Below are positions 46,255 to 58,466 of a stretch of 64,000 nt of DNA, one piece after another; the stretch's first letter is position 1, and each line of letters begins with the position of its first letter. Under the pieces are notes generated by a model. That model was given only the letters and a program-made list of their open reading frames with translations, was not told where the DNA came from and did not search any database. The DNA is from Rotaria socialis (taxonomy: Eukaryota; Rotifera; Eurotatoria; Philodinida; Philodinidae): assembly GCA_905331475.1 (NCBI GenBank), contig CAJNYU010000025.1:248001-312000 (forward strand). Reading direction: 5' to 3'. The translations under genes and the position numbers were made by a program.

Positions 46255-47951
46255 CTATCCACCTATGAGAACGAGAAAGCTATCAGGACCGCCACCTTGA
46301 TTCGCCAGCCAAAAACTGATGTTATAAGTGGAACCGACTACTGTCGAGAACGATTGGCTGAGATAATCCGAATATGTTACTGAACCATCGTAGAAATTGT
46401 AGCTGCCTGAGTGAGGGCATGCTGTCGATATGATACCACTGGAACTAGCCCCGTTTGGGTTACAGTAAGTATAATATTGAGTCAATGGACTCTGTTCAAA
46501 ACCGCCATTCTGCCACAGCTGTACACCGTTTTCTGTGACTGAAATGTCATCCAGACACCAATAGTTAGGATCTTGGCGTAGAGCCAGCATCATTATTGTG
46601 CTGGTCGATATGGCAACATATGAATATTGATAGTATGTATAAGAAAATGCCGCTACATTTGAAAGGTACAGTAGAGTAGTGATCGTACCGCTTATTATTG
46701 CCGTGCATGTGTTGTTCAGCACGGCTAAATCAAAATGAAAGAACGTTCACATATAAAAGTCAAACAAGCATTAAACTTTCTAATTTGAAAGAATCAACAT
46801 TATTTTTTCGATAAATATTACTAAAATTATGTCACACTTAAAGAAAATCCCTGTTCTTGTATAGATTTTCATGCCATTGTGTCCCATAATTCTAATTATA
46901 TTTCCACATACTTTAGGAAAACATTTTGTTCGAAATCAAAATACCTTTTCTTTGAATTATATTGGGTGATGTAGTGATCAAGAGTTACTTTGTGTTTTCT
47001 ATTTTTCCTTCCACAGTTCTAACTATGCTGCTCTATTTCAGACAGTTCTGTCAGGTATATACGATGAACTGAAGTCGCTGATTTCTAGCGATGTGTAGCA
47101 TGTTGCCTATCAAAAATTGAATCTCGAGATCATACAGATTTTCTGCAAAATCATACTAAAAATGATCCTCCTTTCAAGGTTGGCTTGCTCAATTTTTGAA
47201 TGGTTCTGCCCTTGTCGACGTTTTTCTCATTTCAAATACGTCACGGGCGATCTTTTAGTCAACGGATCTTGAGAGTTCTAGTACAATTATCGATTGAACA
47301 AAGTCTCACACCACAACTGTAAAATTTTGATTTCTGAAACACATGAGAACTTCAGCGCTCATCCTCCACCGGAATATGAAAGAACGACTTTTTCTGAAGC
47401 TCAAATTATGTGTTCAATTTTTGGCAATAAAAATGGATTAATAAAAAGTGATCCAGTTTCACTGAGTCATCCGATAGTTTGTACTTACAAGATGGTACAT
47501 TGACTGTTGTCGTAGTGACTCCTGTTGTAGTGGTGCCTACCGTCGTAGCGCCTATGTATATTATGAAAATATATTCCTCAATAGTATAAAATGTTGCGAG
47601 GATGGATCTTACTCGTTGCCGATGATACTGCTGTAGAGGAAGAGTTACTTGATGTTGAAGATGCTATTTAAAAGAAAACAAAAAGAATGAAATCTACTGT
47701 TCTGTAAATTATCTTTAGCATTGCCTATGTCACTGCTATTTAAATCCTACCTCCCATATTCGAAGTTAAAATTCCAGCTGCCAGGCCACCACCCGTTAAT
47801 AGTAATAATAAGAGCAAGAGAGAGCAGCACAGTTTCAAACCAAAACAACGCTTACATCTGAAAATCGATGAGAAATTCGATCCAACATAATAATTACATA
47901 ATCAAACGAATGATACTTTCCTTTGTTGAGATTTTTTCCAACACGATTCAT
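46255..47951 (-). CDS. Type II membrane protein with Ser/Thr stalk and lectin-like extracellular domain, 241 aa
   Basis: Exons 47951-47917, 47857-47751, 47663-47613, 47551-47489 and 46724-46255 sum to 726 nt. The start gives a short basic cytoplasmic tail (MNRVGKNLNKGKCKRCFG). A single transmembrane helix follows (CCSLLLLLLLLTGGGLAAGI), then a Ser/Thr stalk of about 40 residues (SSTSSNSSSTAVSS; TTVGTTTTGVTTTT). The extracellular domain of about 150 residues is a beta-sandwich-type carbohydrate-binding-like domain: DPNYWCLDDISVTENG, NGGFEQS, YCNPNG, ACPHSGSYNFYDG, SQSFSTVVGSTYNISFWLAN. It ends VLIGG then TAG. The pattern fits cell-surface or secreted adhesion proteins; I name no family. The last intron (764 bp) is far longer than the others. 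Confidence 0.8.
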
Positions 47952-50689
47952 TATCACAATTGTCATTGTTGCCGTTGACTGTTTGATTTTTCCTGTTAAT
48001 ATTCAGATGGCAAGTTGCGTTATAAATGAAAGCAATGCTCGATTCTTTCGGTTTTACTCTAACTGGTTTCAAAGAGATTAAGAATGAAAAACGCCACAAA
48101 AAATACCCATAATCCAAAGGATGATCATATTCATTAAGGCTTTACTTTATTTTTAATCAGTAACTTGAACTCGATCAGAACACACTAATGCATTTCGATG
48201 CTTGTTTCAAAACATTTCAAAATATATACGTATGTATTCAGTAATGAGATTTAATGTGCGTAAGCCCAAGTGCTGATTCTCTCCGAATATATTTTCTATC
48301 ATTTGAAGCGATGTATCAAAGCGAAGCAGCACTTTTTGGCACAATACTACTGCTTAACAAGCAGATGGAACACAATTCCATCGAAATATGTGTTTCAGTT
48401 TTCCAATTTTCAGTTAAAGAGGGTGACTAGGACTTACATAATTTTGAAAATCAAGAAATGCGAAAAATTCAATATCGATCTGCATTGAGCAGTAATTATT
48501 TACTCACGCAACTCTCAACGTGTTTATATCAATGTCATGTGGATTGCCAGAAAAAGTACTGCATCTCTTTCAGCATAACCATATCAACGGCGACAAAGAA
48601 AAAGGAAGCTGGAAGACGCGGGTTATTTCTAATATCTTTTATTATTAACCGGCAATTCGCATCCCTCTGCAATGATAAGTTTACAGCGATTAAAATGGGC
48701 TAATCGATTTTTAATGAACTGAATAAATATTTTCACGTTTTACTCTATAGCACTTCTGTAAACATAAAGGACTTGTATGATTGGTATGCTCGCACGGTGT
48801 AGTCATCTCATGTTTGCCTTCGATTGATGAAAATAACCAATTTTATTTCATCAATAATTTTTGGAAATTTGTCAAACATGATCCATGTTTTAAACGAACT
48901 CGCAATTGGATCAAATCAGATTTAAACTATCACAATCATTAAAAATCGGATTACAACTGAAATAATCAAAACAAATTGTCATTTTCTTAGGTGAAAACAA
49001 TTTTCATATTAGAAACGGTCAAAACTAGCAAAATTCTGTCTGGAAGAGAGAATGGAGCAGAAAGTGTGCAATATAAAAAAATGATTATATTAGAGGGATG
49101 TTTGTTAAGAGAGATTTTACTTTAATAGAATGATGAATTTTCTGATCGAACTGAGCATCCTTCTTTTCTCTGAAAGAATAAACGAATGAAATGCCTAGAA
49201 AAGAACTAAATTTCTTTTTCTTTTATGATGGTCGATCTCCAGAATAGTAATGGTACTAAGAAATAATGGTGCAATACAAATGGAAGCATCATTTTTAGAA
49301 AATAATCCTTTTAGTGGTGGCACATGTTTGAAGATGAAAATAAAGACTTATTGAAGCAGATTATTTTCTCTCCAGTAATTGAGCATTTATTGAACTGTGT
49401 TTGATAGTGTCTTCTGAACATGCTTACGTTGAAGAATTGGTCCCCTGCTCAGTGGATGATGACTCAGCCGAGTGGATCTCAGGAATCTCAGTCACACTTG
49501 AAAATATGTTAACATTTGTTGTTGCTGGATAAATCTAAAATATACGGGCAGGCCAAACTATGGCTACTAAAATTAATACTGTCCTACTCTTCTCAATCCA
49601 GTCTTCGGCAGATATGGACCACTGGCTATAATACTGGCAGTTGGCATGTGATAAATAGTGATAATGTTTTGAAAGTAAGTTGATAAGAATTCAAACTGTT
49701 AGGGTGCTAATAATGCAGTGTCACTTTTTGTTGAAAATAATACGTTGTTGTTGTTGTTTTTTATTCTCTTCTTTTCATAAAAAGGTGAGCCTTTTCTTCA
49801 ACAATAATACATTTAGCATAAGAACATCACCCCAGCAGTCATCCAGAAGTTTGATTCTATAGCATCGAAAGGCAACTTCAACAAAGAAATCATATTATTT
49901 ACTTCAAGAGCAGGATAATTGCTTTTGAGTCGTTTCTTCTTTACACAAAGTAAAATGAAAGGTTTGCTTAGTCAAGTATTATTTCAAAACATTAAGGGAA
50001 TGTCGAGAGTCATATGCTTTCGAAAGAAAAAGAGCTCAGCTATTCATCAGTCACTCTGAAATAATACTTCCCCATTCCATAATCATTCGAAATTCACACG
50101 ACTAAAATAAAAAGTGTGCGATAAACATTGTGTTAACATTTTAAAACAAAATACCAAAATCATAACGATCGATGAAATAACAAAACACGACTCTGATAGA
50201 TCGATAACACAATAGCAACAGTTTTTTTCAAAATGTTATATCTATAAAAAAAAACATCCAGCAATTACATAATGTTATTGTTTTACAAAAGGATATTATA
50301 GAATGTGGATTATTTGATTACTCTAGTGATAAATGGACAGTTTTGTTTTAAATTTCTTATAGCGAAACACATTAGTAATAGATTATTTGATATTATTGTG
50401 GATTTTGTATTTCATTGTGAAACTTGTCGGTTTCTGAACGAGTGCTGCAGATGGAAGAAAAATATCGAAAAGAAAAATGAGTGCGTTACAATACTACTTC
50501 TACTATAACTTCTAAGCCATACAACAAACTTTGAAACTATTTTTTCATATAGGTAGCCCTATTTGTTCTCTAAAAATGATCCTGAAACCAGTGAACTTAC
50601 AGTTTAAGAACTCGCAAAACCTTACTACGTTAACATAATAAAATGACATAATTTGCGCGTTTTTATATTTTACTAGATGTTGTACGCAA
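47952..50689. other. Gene-free region
   Basis: Only short orphan frames occur, for example at 48270-48703 and 50305-50508. Nothing is supportable. Confidence 0.45.
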
Positions 50690-50945
50690 GAGCAAACGTC
50701 AGTCCTGCTCTAGTTATGTCTTGATAACACATAATGTTTTAATTATCTTTGTAAAATATTTTCTTAGTTGTTGAAAATGAAGACAAGAAGTTGTCGGAGA
50801 AATCTGTTAACTAATAATATCTAATAAGTATTATTGAGTGTCACATTATACATGCAAGATAATGAAGAGTGGCAAATGAAAAACTGCATTATGTTATCAT
50901 GCTGCTTTGACATCAGAAAAAAAACAGATTGTCTTACATTGTCAC
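50690..50945. repeat. Second copy of the GPCR upstream region, without a readable receptor
   Basis: Diverged copy of 44046-44290. To its left the similarity runs a little further, across the position of the receptor start (TGACATAATTTG against TGACATCATAGG), then fades. It probably marks a second receptor copy that has been lost. Confidence 0.65.
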
Positions 50946-52452
50946 GAAAAGTTCATGAATGAGTTAAAAGTAGAAAAACAGAGACATGAAACTAGAATAA
51001 CGTATCTAGTATAATATAGGAGCGAGAAATGTGGGTATTAGTCATCTCTTCACGCACATCCTAAAACTTAATTTCTTTTTTTAGTGCTAAGTTTATAGTA
51101 AATCAACTGAAAAGTTCAGCGTATTTGATATTGTATATAAAAAAGAAAGTTTATCTTGTTGCACACAATTATTACCAATGATTTGGTCATTATTATTCAG
51201 TACTAACCAGCTCATGTTAATTGAACATTTAATAATTATACAATAAGTCGCTTGGTCAGTACTTTCCACGGCGCCTCAATATAAACTGTGATTCCTAGCT
51301 AACTTCATAAGGCTATTTTATATCACGAGTAATGAATTCTGATATGATATCGACGAATGACTGTTGGCCCATTACTCACAAAGTTACTCTAAAGGAAGCA
51401 TTATCCGAGATCGCAACTTGAGTGCATCTCCGCATCTTGAAGTTTATGCAGAGATATATCTTAATTCAAATGTTCATCGTAAACCAATTTTGATTTCATA
51501 TGAGGATGTGAGGGTTTGTGAGTGTTAGTGTAGCTATTTCCGAAAAGAAAACTTGATTCTGACCCCACATCGATACCCTCGACAAAACTTAGGGTAGACA
51601 CGTTCAAATAGTGAATAAAATATTTTTGAACCGTAAAAAATTTTCAAAACTGAACAAAAGTACTCTTCTATCAAAACAAAAATAAAAATCCAAGATTCAT
51701 TTCGGTTTCGCTACCTGGAAAACACTTTAGGCTACCAACTAAAGTAAATCAAAACGATCAAAATTTTTGAAAATTTTCATTTTATAGTATAGTTCCCCAG
51801 AAACTCGCTGAACATGTGAATTTGGAAAAATCTGTAGCTCAAAGTCTCTATCTTTTCTTGTTCTGAAATTGTTCAAAAACTATAGTGGCAAACACTGCCA
51901 TTTTATATGAGATGTGTGAGTTGACGTACGCAGGTATCCGTTTGCTTCTGCGACACCCACATAAAGTGTTGAGAAATGCTGAGGACGTTCCAAAGTGAAG
52001 TTTAAAGGTATATAGAAAAACTGATCCTGTCTTGGTAATTTACATGAAACTTTTCTGCAAACGTCGATATGAAATGCATGGGAATGGTTTGCTTCTTACA
52101 TTTGAATTCTCTCTATTGTTGCTAATCACAAGAAACTTGCTCTCTTCACTGTTCTGTTGCTTAATCCTTCAAAAATGCAATGGGAAAGTAATTAGCACAT
52201 TATGAAGAGCCGTTATTAATATAGGAGCTGCTTAGGAGATCAAACTTTTAAATCATATACTTCATCATTCCTTTTTCATTTTACTTCACAAAATACTCGT
52301 AGTGGATATTTCATAAGACATTTAAAACTGACTCCTATGATATCAGACAGAAGCAATCTAAAATCAAATGATTAATATGTTAACACATGTGCTTGCTCTC
52401 AGAAGTTTAATTGATCTTAAAGTGTTTATAGTAAGAAAAATAACTCTGAAAT
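50946..52452. other. Gene-free region
   Basis: A weak G-rich/C-rich pair at about 51503-51583 recalls the telomere-type units. No exon is supportable. Confidence 0.45.
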
Positions 52453-53239
52453 ATGAAGTCTGCATTCGCCGACGCAGAAACAAAATTGCGTGGTTGTTTT
52501 AACTGGCAAGCACAATCATATGACAATATTCTCATGATGCATGAATCGTATACAAGGGCAAACATACAGCAAGCATCAAAGTATAAGAATTGTAGTTGAT
52601 CAACTTGTTCATCAAGGACAAGTTATCGCTCAAACTGTTTTGAGTCAACACTCATCAGCAAGTTCTTACTCTTATTCAACATGCTATTGGTCAACTATCA
52701 TCTTTAATTGGTTCAATTAGCCGAATTGACTTCGACGCAATCATTAATCAATTCAAACCTATTTTAAGTGAACTTATCAATCAAGCTCTTGCTACAATGC
52801 TTGGTGGTATGTATGAGTCTCATTTTTCTATTTCATAAAATTTCATTTTTATTTTTGATAATTAGGTCGTGCTTCAATCGATATTGCTGCTGCCTTGAAT
52901 GGATTTCTCGAAGAAGTCACCAAACCCCTTCTTGGAATTGGTCAGCACTTCCTTAACCAACGTTTAGCTGCTGTTCTTGGTGGTCTTGGTAGCCTTGATA
53001 GAGCACGTGCCATTAGTGACCTCTTTGCCAGTAAGTGAAAACATAAAAATATTTGATTAAAAAAAAAACACGTTGATTCTCTACTAGCTCTCTCGCAACA
53101 AATTGGTAATGCTGTTACAGTTGCTCAAGGTGTCCTCACAGGTGCTCTCGATAGTTTAGTTAGTCTTGGTTCAAACATCCTTGATGCTTCAAAACCACAC
53201 TGGGAACATCTTCACGGTTCAATCACTGATGGTCAATAA
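52453..53239 (+). pseudogene. Helical Leu/Gln/Ala-rich protein gene with damaged 5' end
   Basis: The last exons read cleanly: about 52655-52806, 52866-53030 and 53088-53239. They give an alpha-helical protein made of similar amphipathic segments (LIQHAIGQLSSLIGSISRID; INQFKPILSELINQALATML; LNGFLEEVTKPLLGIGQHFL; ALDSLVSLGSNILDASKPHW). It stops at TAA 53237-53239. Upstream coding-like peptides exist (ATG 52453; VDQLVHQGQVIAQTVLSQ at about 52595-52650), but they lie in two other frames. One shift occurs near 52650 within TCAACACTCATCAG, with no room for an intron, and an in-frame TGA lies near 52598. No signal peptide remains. It is either a pseudogene or has a start that I cannot see. Family unknown. 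Confidence 0.6.
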
Positions 53240-53855
53240 ATCATTTAAGTAAATTTCATACTTTATTTTTCTTCTAATGAAATAAAAATTTAAAATTAAA
53301 AAAAAACATCTTCAATATTTAGGCAATTCGAGTTTTATTCCCTAAGCAAAAATTGGTTAACGATAGGGGCGTGTCTTTTTTTGTATTATAAAATTTAACT
53401 ATAATGCAATAATCGAACGATAAAAAGATGTATGATATTGAAAGATAATTATTTTATTGTAAGAGATTCTCAATCAATTAATCAATGGTAGATGATCTTA
53501 CATTTTGAATATCATTGTTTTTTTTATAAACAATCAATGCAATTTTCGTGTTTACATGAAATATAAACCAATAGATTAAGTATCCAAAAAAGAATAGGGC
53601 TGCGGTTAGGTGTGCATCTAAAAATGACTTTTATACTTTAAATCTTGTAAAATATGATCACAGGAAAATAATATTAAATGCGTTATCTCAGATGTGTAAG
53701 TGTAAGAATGAAACGTAATGACTTTTCATAAACAAAATGAGAAATCATCGTCGAAAGTTGATATTTTCTTGTAGCTATTTTAGAAATGTTATTAGCCTAA
53801 TGGCAACGGTTATCACGTTTTTCACTTTATTGAATCAATCAAAATAATAATAGAT
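53240..53855. other. Short convergent spacer
   Basis: 3' flanks of the plus-strand gene ending at 53239 and the minus-strand F-box-like pseudogene. Nothing seen. Confidence 0.5.
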
Positions 53856-56169
53856 TTATAACAAAGGAAGATAATGATAGTAATCTTGCACATTATCCAA
53901 TTGTTCAAAAAAAATTAATTGTTTCACCTTAGCACAATTGCGTCGTGTTTCTTCTCTTGTAAAGTTATTTGTCACAATTTTCAAGCGAAGATAAAGTGCT
54001 TTCAATTCGGTTAGGCAAGGTACATATGCCTTTGTTTCATTTAGAAATTGTTCAAGATAATCTTGATGACCATGGCTCACATCAAGTGAAGTAAGATGCG
54101 GATATTCAATCATTGAATATGATTGACTATGGTCAGATGATAATTTCATATCAGCTAATACCTGCGGTTCGATATTGAAAATACGTAAATACTTCAGTAA
54201 TGGAAACGATCGGGCAATTCGAACGAAGAATTCATGTTTAAATCCATCATTATCTTCCACCAGTAAATATGTAACATAATTGAATACAATATTTGGAAAT
54301 ATATTGCCAAGACATGGAAGATAATCAAATGCAAAAGGCAGTGAAAAAATTGAACATTCAGCTGTGTACATGCTAAGATAATTGACGGTAGTAGCCGCAT
54401 TTTGTTGTCCGATATTTATCAACGTTTGCTGGATATGTTCACGAGATAAATCATGAGATAAATCACGAATGTCAATATAACTACTAACATAGAAAGTGAG
54501 TGAATGAAGCTGTGGAATATGAACAAGAATATCATTTTGAACACAAGTACCGTCGATGATTCTATTTCGATCTTTTATACAAAGATATAAAGTTAAATGT
54601 TTCAGGTAAGGCATACGACGAAGAAGCAATGGTATTTGTTCATATTGTTGAAATTGAAAGTAAGATTTTAGTGAGAAACAGTTCAGATTAGGTAACATGT
54701 CCTAGAAAAAAGAAAAGTTTCTTCATTAATCTAAAAGACTAAATCATAAGCGTCATGGCTTGTCATGGATAATCATATTTACTACTCAACTTTGTTTTTT
54801 TTCGAAAAATACATTATGTGTAGGTTCCGTTTCCAAAGTAACACCAACATATGTGGAAAATTGTCTTTCCGCATCGTCAACAATGCTGATATCATAACTG
54901 GATATGTCTGACTTCACATGTCTAGTAATGAAACTCTTCGTTGACGCTACCAGTTCTGTGCAATTATTATAAATGGTAAATAACAAATTGATCAGTTCGA
55001 TTATGAAATTTTGGAGAAAGATTGGTACTATAGAAAAGAATTCATTCTATTCAATGTTTATAATCATTCATATATAATTATATGCAATCAATGATAAAAG
55101 AACGATTCAATTCGTGACTCCTCTGACAAATCATTTTATGATGATTATTTCTACCAGAAAAATCTCAATCTTTTGACCAAATCCAAATTCTTGATAGGTA
55201 CAAATTTCATGACAAACACTTATACATCAGCACTTATCAGATACTTTTCGTTATTAATATAACATGAAAGCATTTAATCCTTAACAATGAATCAAAAATT
55301 CGGTGAAGTAGTAATTATTTGTCTCATCAGTGACATCATCATCTATGAAAATTTACCGTGTTATGAACAATTGTTGAAGAGCTGTCTATGGAATAAACAG
55401 TAACATTAAATGTCGTCAATTGCTTGAGCCGACCATCAAGTAAATAAAGACAATCATCAAAAGTTTCTACCATGATACATAAATGAGTCAGAATTGAAGA
55501 GTAAAAAGTAGTCGACAGTAAATCACAAAGTGATAAACCTGGACATAACATAACATATGGTCCAATAATATTCAGATATGTTAAATTTTTGAAGAAATTC
55601 AAGATGTGCTCATATACATTTCTTGTATACTCTTTCAATGAGCCGACCCTTGCGCTCTTATCATTATTAACAAGAATAAGGCTGGTAATTTGTTGTTGAA
55701 AAACAGATCATGCAGCGATGATTCATCTAAAGAAAAAACAACGAAATTTACAATAAACCATTCTATCTAACATTTTTTTCCGGAATCATGAAGTATATGT
55801 TAAATGTTTACGTGTAAAATATTTTGAAGCGATTTGTTGTTCGAAATTGAAGAGTTTAAGTTCAGCTAGATTTGGATAGACGGTGACAAGAAGAATACGT
55901 TCCATGACAACTGGTTCAAGAATGAAATATTTGATATTATGATTAACTCTTGGTAATATGTAGATGCAGAATCGATCAATTAAAGAAATATTATCAGTAC
56001 GTACGAAATTGAGAATATTGGTGAACGTCTTCTCTTGCGCAAGAATGTCAAGTCGTCCATTATTAATATCCAATAATGAATAAAGAACATCAATATTATT
56101 TTATTTTCTCAAAATGTTCAATAATATTTCAGTAGGCAGATCCAAAAGATGAACATTAGATTGACTCAT
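53856..56169 (-). pseudogene. F-box/LRR-like protein, paralogue 1, with stop and frameshift
   Basis: F-box proteins recruit substrates to SCF ubiquitin ligases. It starts at 56169 with an F-box-like MSQSNVHLLDLPTEILLNIL. A TAA at 56101-56103 interrupts the F-box where paralogue 2 reads Leu. The same frame then continues (DVLYSLLDINNGRLDILAQE; FILEPVVMERILLV; AELKLFNFEQQIASKYFT) to about 55812. The middle exon (about 55729-55340) needs a one-base correction in the T5 run at 55699-55703 to read QQQITSLILVNND, then EYTRNVYEHILNFFKNLTYL. The last exon, about 54701-53856, is a long intact stretch of 280 residues with LRR-like segments (MPYLKHLTLYLC; HIPQLHSLTFYV; FPLLKYLRIFNIE). An open segment of 66 codons at 54786-54986 lies in the intron and matches nothing in the paralogue. 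Confidence 0.8.
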
Positions 56170-56589
56170 CTTTTGTTAAATCTACGACGCTTTCGCCAAA
56201 GAAAAACCTTTATCTAATCAGTTCTCTCGTGATAAAATTGAATAAGTAAACTCATTCATAAAAAGTGAAAAAAAATGTACAGCTCAATTCGATGGTCAGC
56301 CATTGGCTGCCGTTTTTTCTTTCCGTCAATCTTGTATGCACAAAAAGCGACTTCTTGGTGTTCATTGGAACGGAAATTGAAGAATGACATTAAGAAAAAG
56401 AAAGAACATATTTGTTTTTGTAATTATATGAGAGTCAATTAAATTTCAATCGTATAATATCTGTTAACTTGTAAATTATTTTATAATAAGGACGATGATA
56501 GCAAAAGCCGTTGTCAGACTACAAGCTGTTTCAGTTGTTACATTAGAACCACTTTGAGAGGAATCCATGCCGTCCTATTTTATAAAAAA

Positions 56590-56765
56590 AACGTCGCTAT
56601 AGTGTCAAAACGCTATAAAAGCACGTTATTAAGCAGCGTGATGACGCTATATACCGCAGTTTTAAATAGCGTTCCATACGATAAAATAACGACAACAGCA
56701 GAAAGTGGCGTTATGATCCGCTACGCTTTTACGCCAAATAACGCTCCTGTTGTAATACGCATTAC
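56590..56765. repeat. Patch dense in ACGCT/AGCGT motifs
   Basis: CGTCGCTATA, AACGCTATAA, GACGCTATA, AATAGCGTT, GGCGTTATG, CTACGCTTTTACGCC and AACGCTCC occur within 180 bp on both strands, in DNA that is otherwise CpG-poor. It resembles subterminal repeats of a DNA transposon, but I find no terminal repeats. Confidence 0.5.
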
Positions 56766-57788
56766 AATGCAATTTTCACTAATATGATTGATTAGAAGAT
56801 ACATCGATTTATAGTTGGAATATGGTTCTGTCGTTTATTGTATCTATCTTCTTTACTTTTTCACAATGAAATGACACGAAAGTGACATGTAGAAAAATGT
56901 CTTCGAGATAAATGTCATTATTTTCTGTCATTTCTCACTTGTTGTTTACTATGTATTTGATGTCTTAAACTTTTCTTTTGTAAGTAAACTATGATTTGTA
57001 GCGATAATGAATAATGTAATGCCAAGTGTGAAGTGACCTGTGAAACATGTTATATTTATATATGTGAGTCTTATTCGTTCTTTTTAAAAATATCTCGGCA
57101 ATAGTAGATAATATCTCCATGTGTATCGAACCAGCTTGGCCAATGATAAATTGTTTTCCACAAATTTTCTGTTTTTTTTTCGATTTTTTTCGTGGCTCTC
57201 GTTTTTCTACTTTCTTCATCGTTATAAAAAAGTCATTTGAAAATTTATATTCATAAAGAAGACAAAAAAATGAATCTTTCTGATTCATGTTTATTAATGA
57301 ATCAAATATCTAATATGAGAGAGAGGAGAGATTAGCTTAAATAGAGAAACAGTAGTCAACATTATCTTCGTGTTTTGTTGATGAAATGAAATGACAAGTT
57401 CGACTTTATATAGTCGGCGATAATTTGTTCTCTATTCGTTTCAAGATAGATATTAACTCATAGAAAGCAATGCACTATGTAAATAAATGACTTCTATCAT
57501 TGAAAGATACAAATCGGCAAAGTTTCATATCCACCGGAAATAATAAAGAAAACTGTTTTCGCTATTAAACTACGAAGTTCATAGTACGAACGTTAATCGT
57601 TGGATTTTATTTTAAACACGTCTATTTTTCGAAATGATTTAGTTTTAATTGTAAAAATGAATTGAAGCTTAATTGTCTTTAGTAGCTTTTTGTACGAGTT
57701 TTTGAAAATAATATTTTTTTTCTTTTGCCGTTTAACTTTGTAATAAAACGAAGACTTCATTGTTTCATATGAAAACTCATCAACTTAA

Positions 57789-57804
57789 GGGTGTGGGTGT
57801 GGGT
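57789..57804. repeat. Interstitial telomere-type array (TGTGGG)n
   Basis: GGGTGTGGGTGTGGGTG. Short, one orientation only. Confidence 0.7.
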
Positions 57805-58466
57805 GATATTTGATTATTACTGGTTACATAAAGAAAATAAAGTAGAAGAAGAAAATCAAACTATTATTCTAATTATATTTTATAGGATTTGGATTATCAC
57901 GTCGCTATAAGTCCGCTTCAGATCTCTGCACTCCTTTCTTCACATCCATACCCCTGGTTGCTACAGGTAGATCTTAGGTTGCTTGCAAGAACACGGCGCG
58001 CTGTTCCAGATATCTCTATAAAGCATCTTGCATCCTCAGGCATTGGGCTAGTAGCTACAGATTAGCTTCTAGCCACTGAATGTATATGTGTACCATTGTT
58101 ACGCTTTGTCAGTAATCCGCGAAATGCTTCTAACAATCATAATGTATACTATCTATTTTTGCGTTACTTATGTGCGTGTCCAAAATAGAATTGTATACAA
58201 TACCATTGAGACAAAATTATTTGTTATCCTTCTTGCTGTAGCTACATCAGTGCCTGAATTATTTCCGAAGCGATATTATGCAGTCTAAGCTTCATTTATA
58301 TTCCAATACGACTTCAACATCTACGGAGAATTTGAGCTGTTATGGGGTATTTCTCGAAAGATATCGAAGCCGATAGCCTATGGGTAATACACCGAAGTAT
58401 TTATAAGGTATGCTTGTGTCGAGTTCTCATTATTCATTTTATTAATTTATTCAGAGAAAAAAAAGT

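Larger units (their letters stand above)
56170..58466. other. Spacer between the two F-box-like copies
   Basis: No exon is supportable. It holds the ACGCT-rich patch at 56590-56765 and a telomere-type array at 57789-57804. Confidence 0.5.

Noticed and set aside
54786..54986. 66-codon minus-strand frame inside the F-box paralogue 1 region
   Set aside because: The composition looks coding, but paralogue 2 has no counterpart and I find no splice link. It is kept only as a note, not as a gene.
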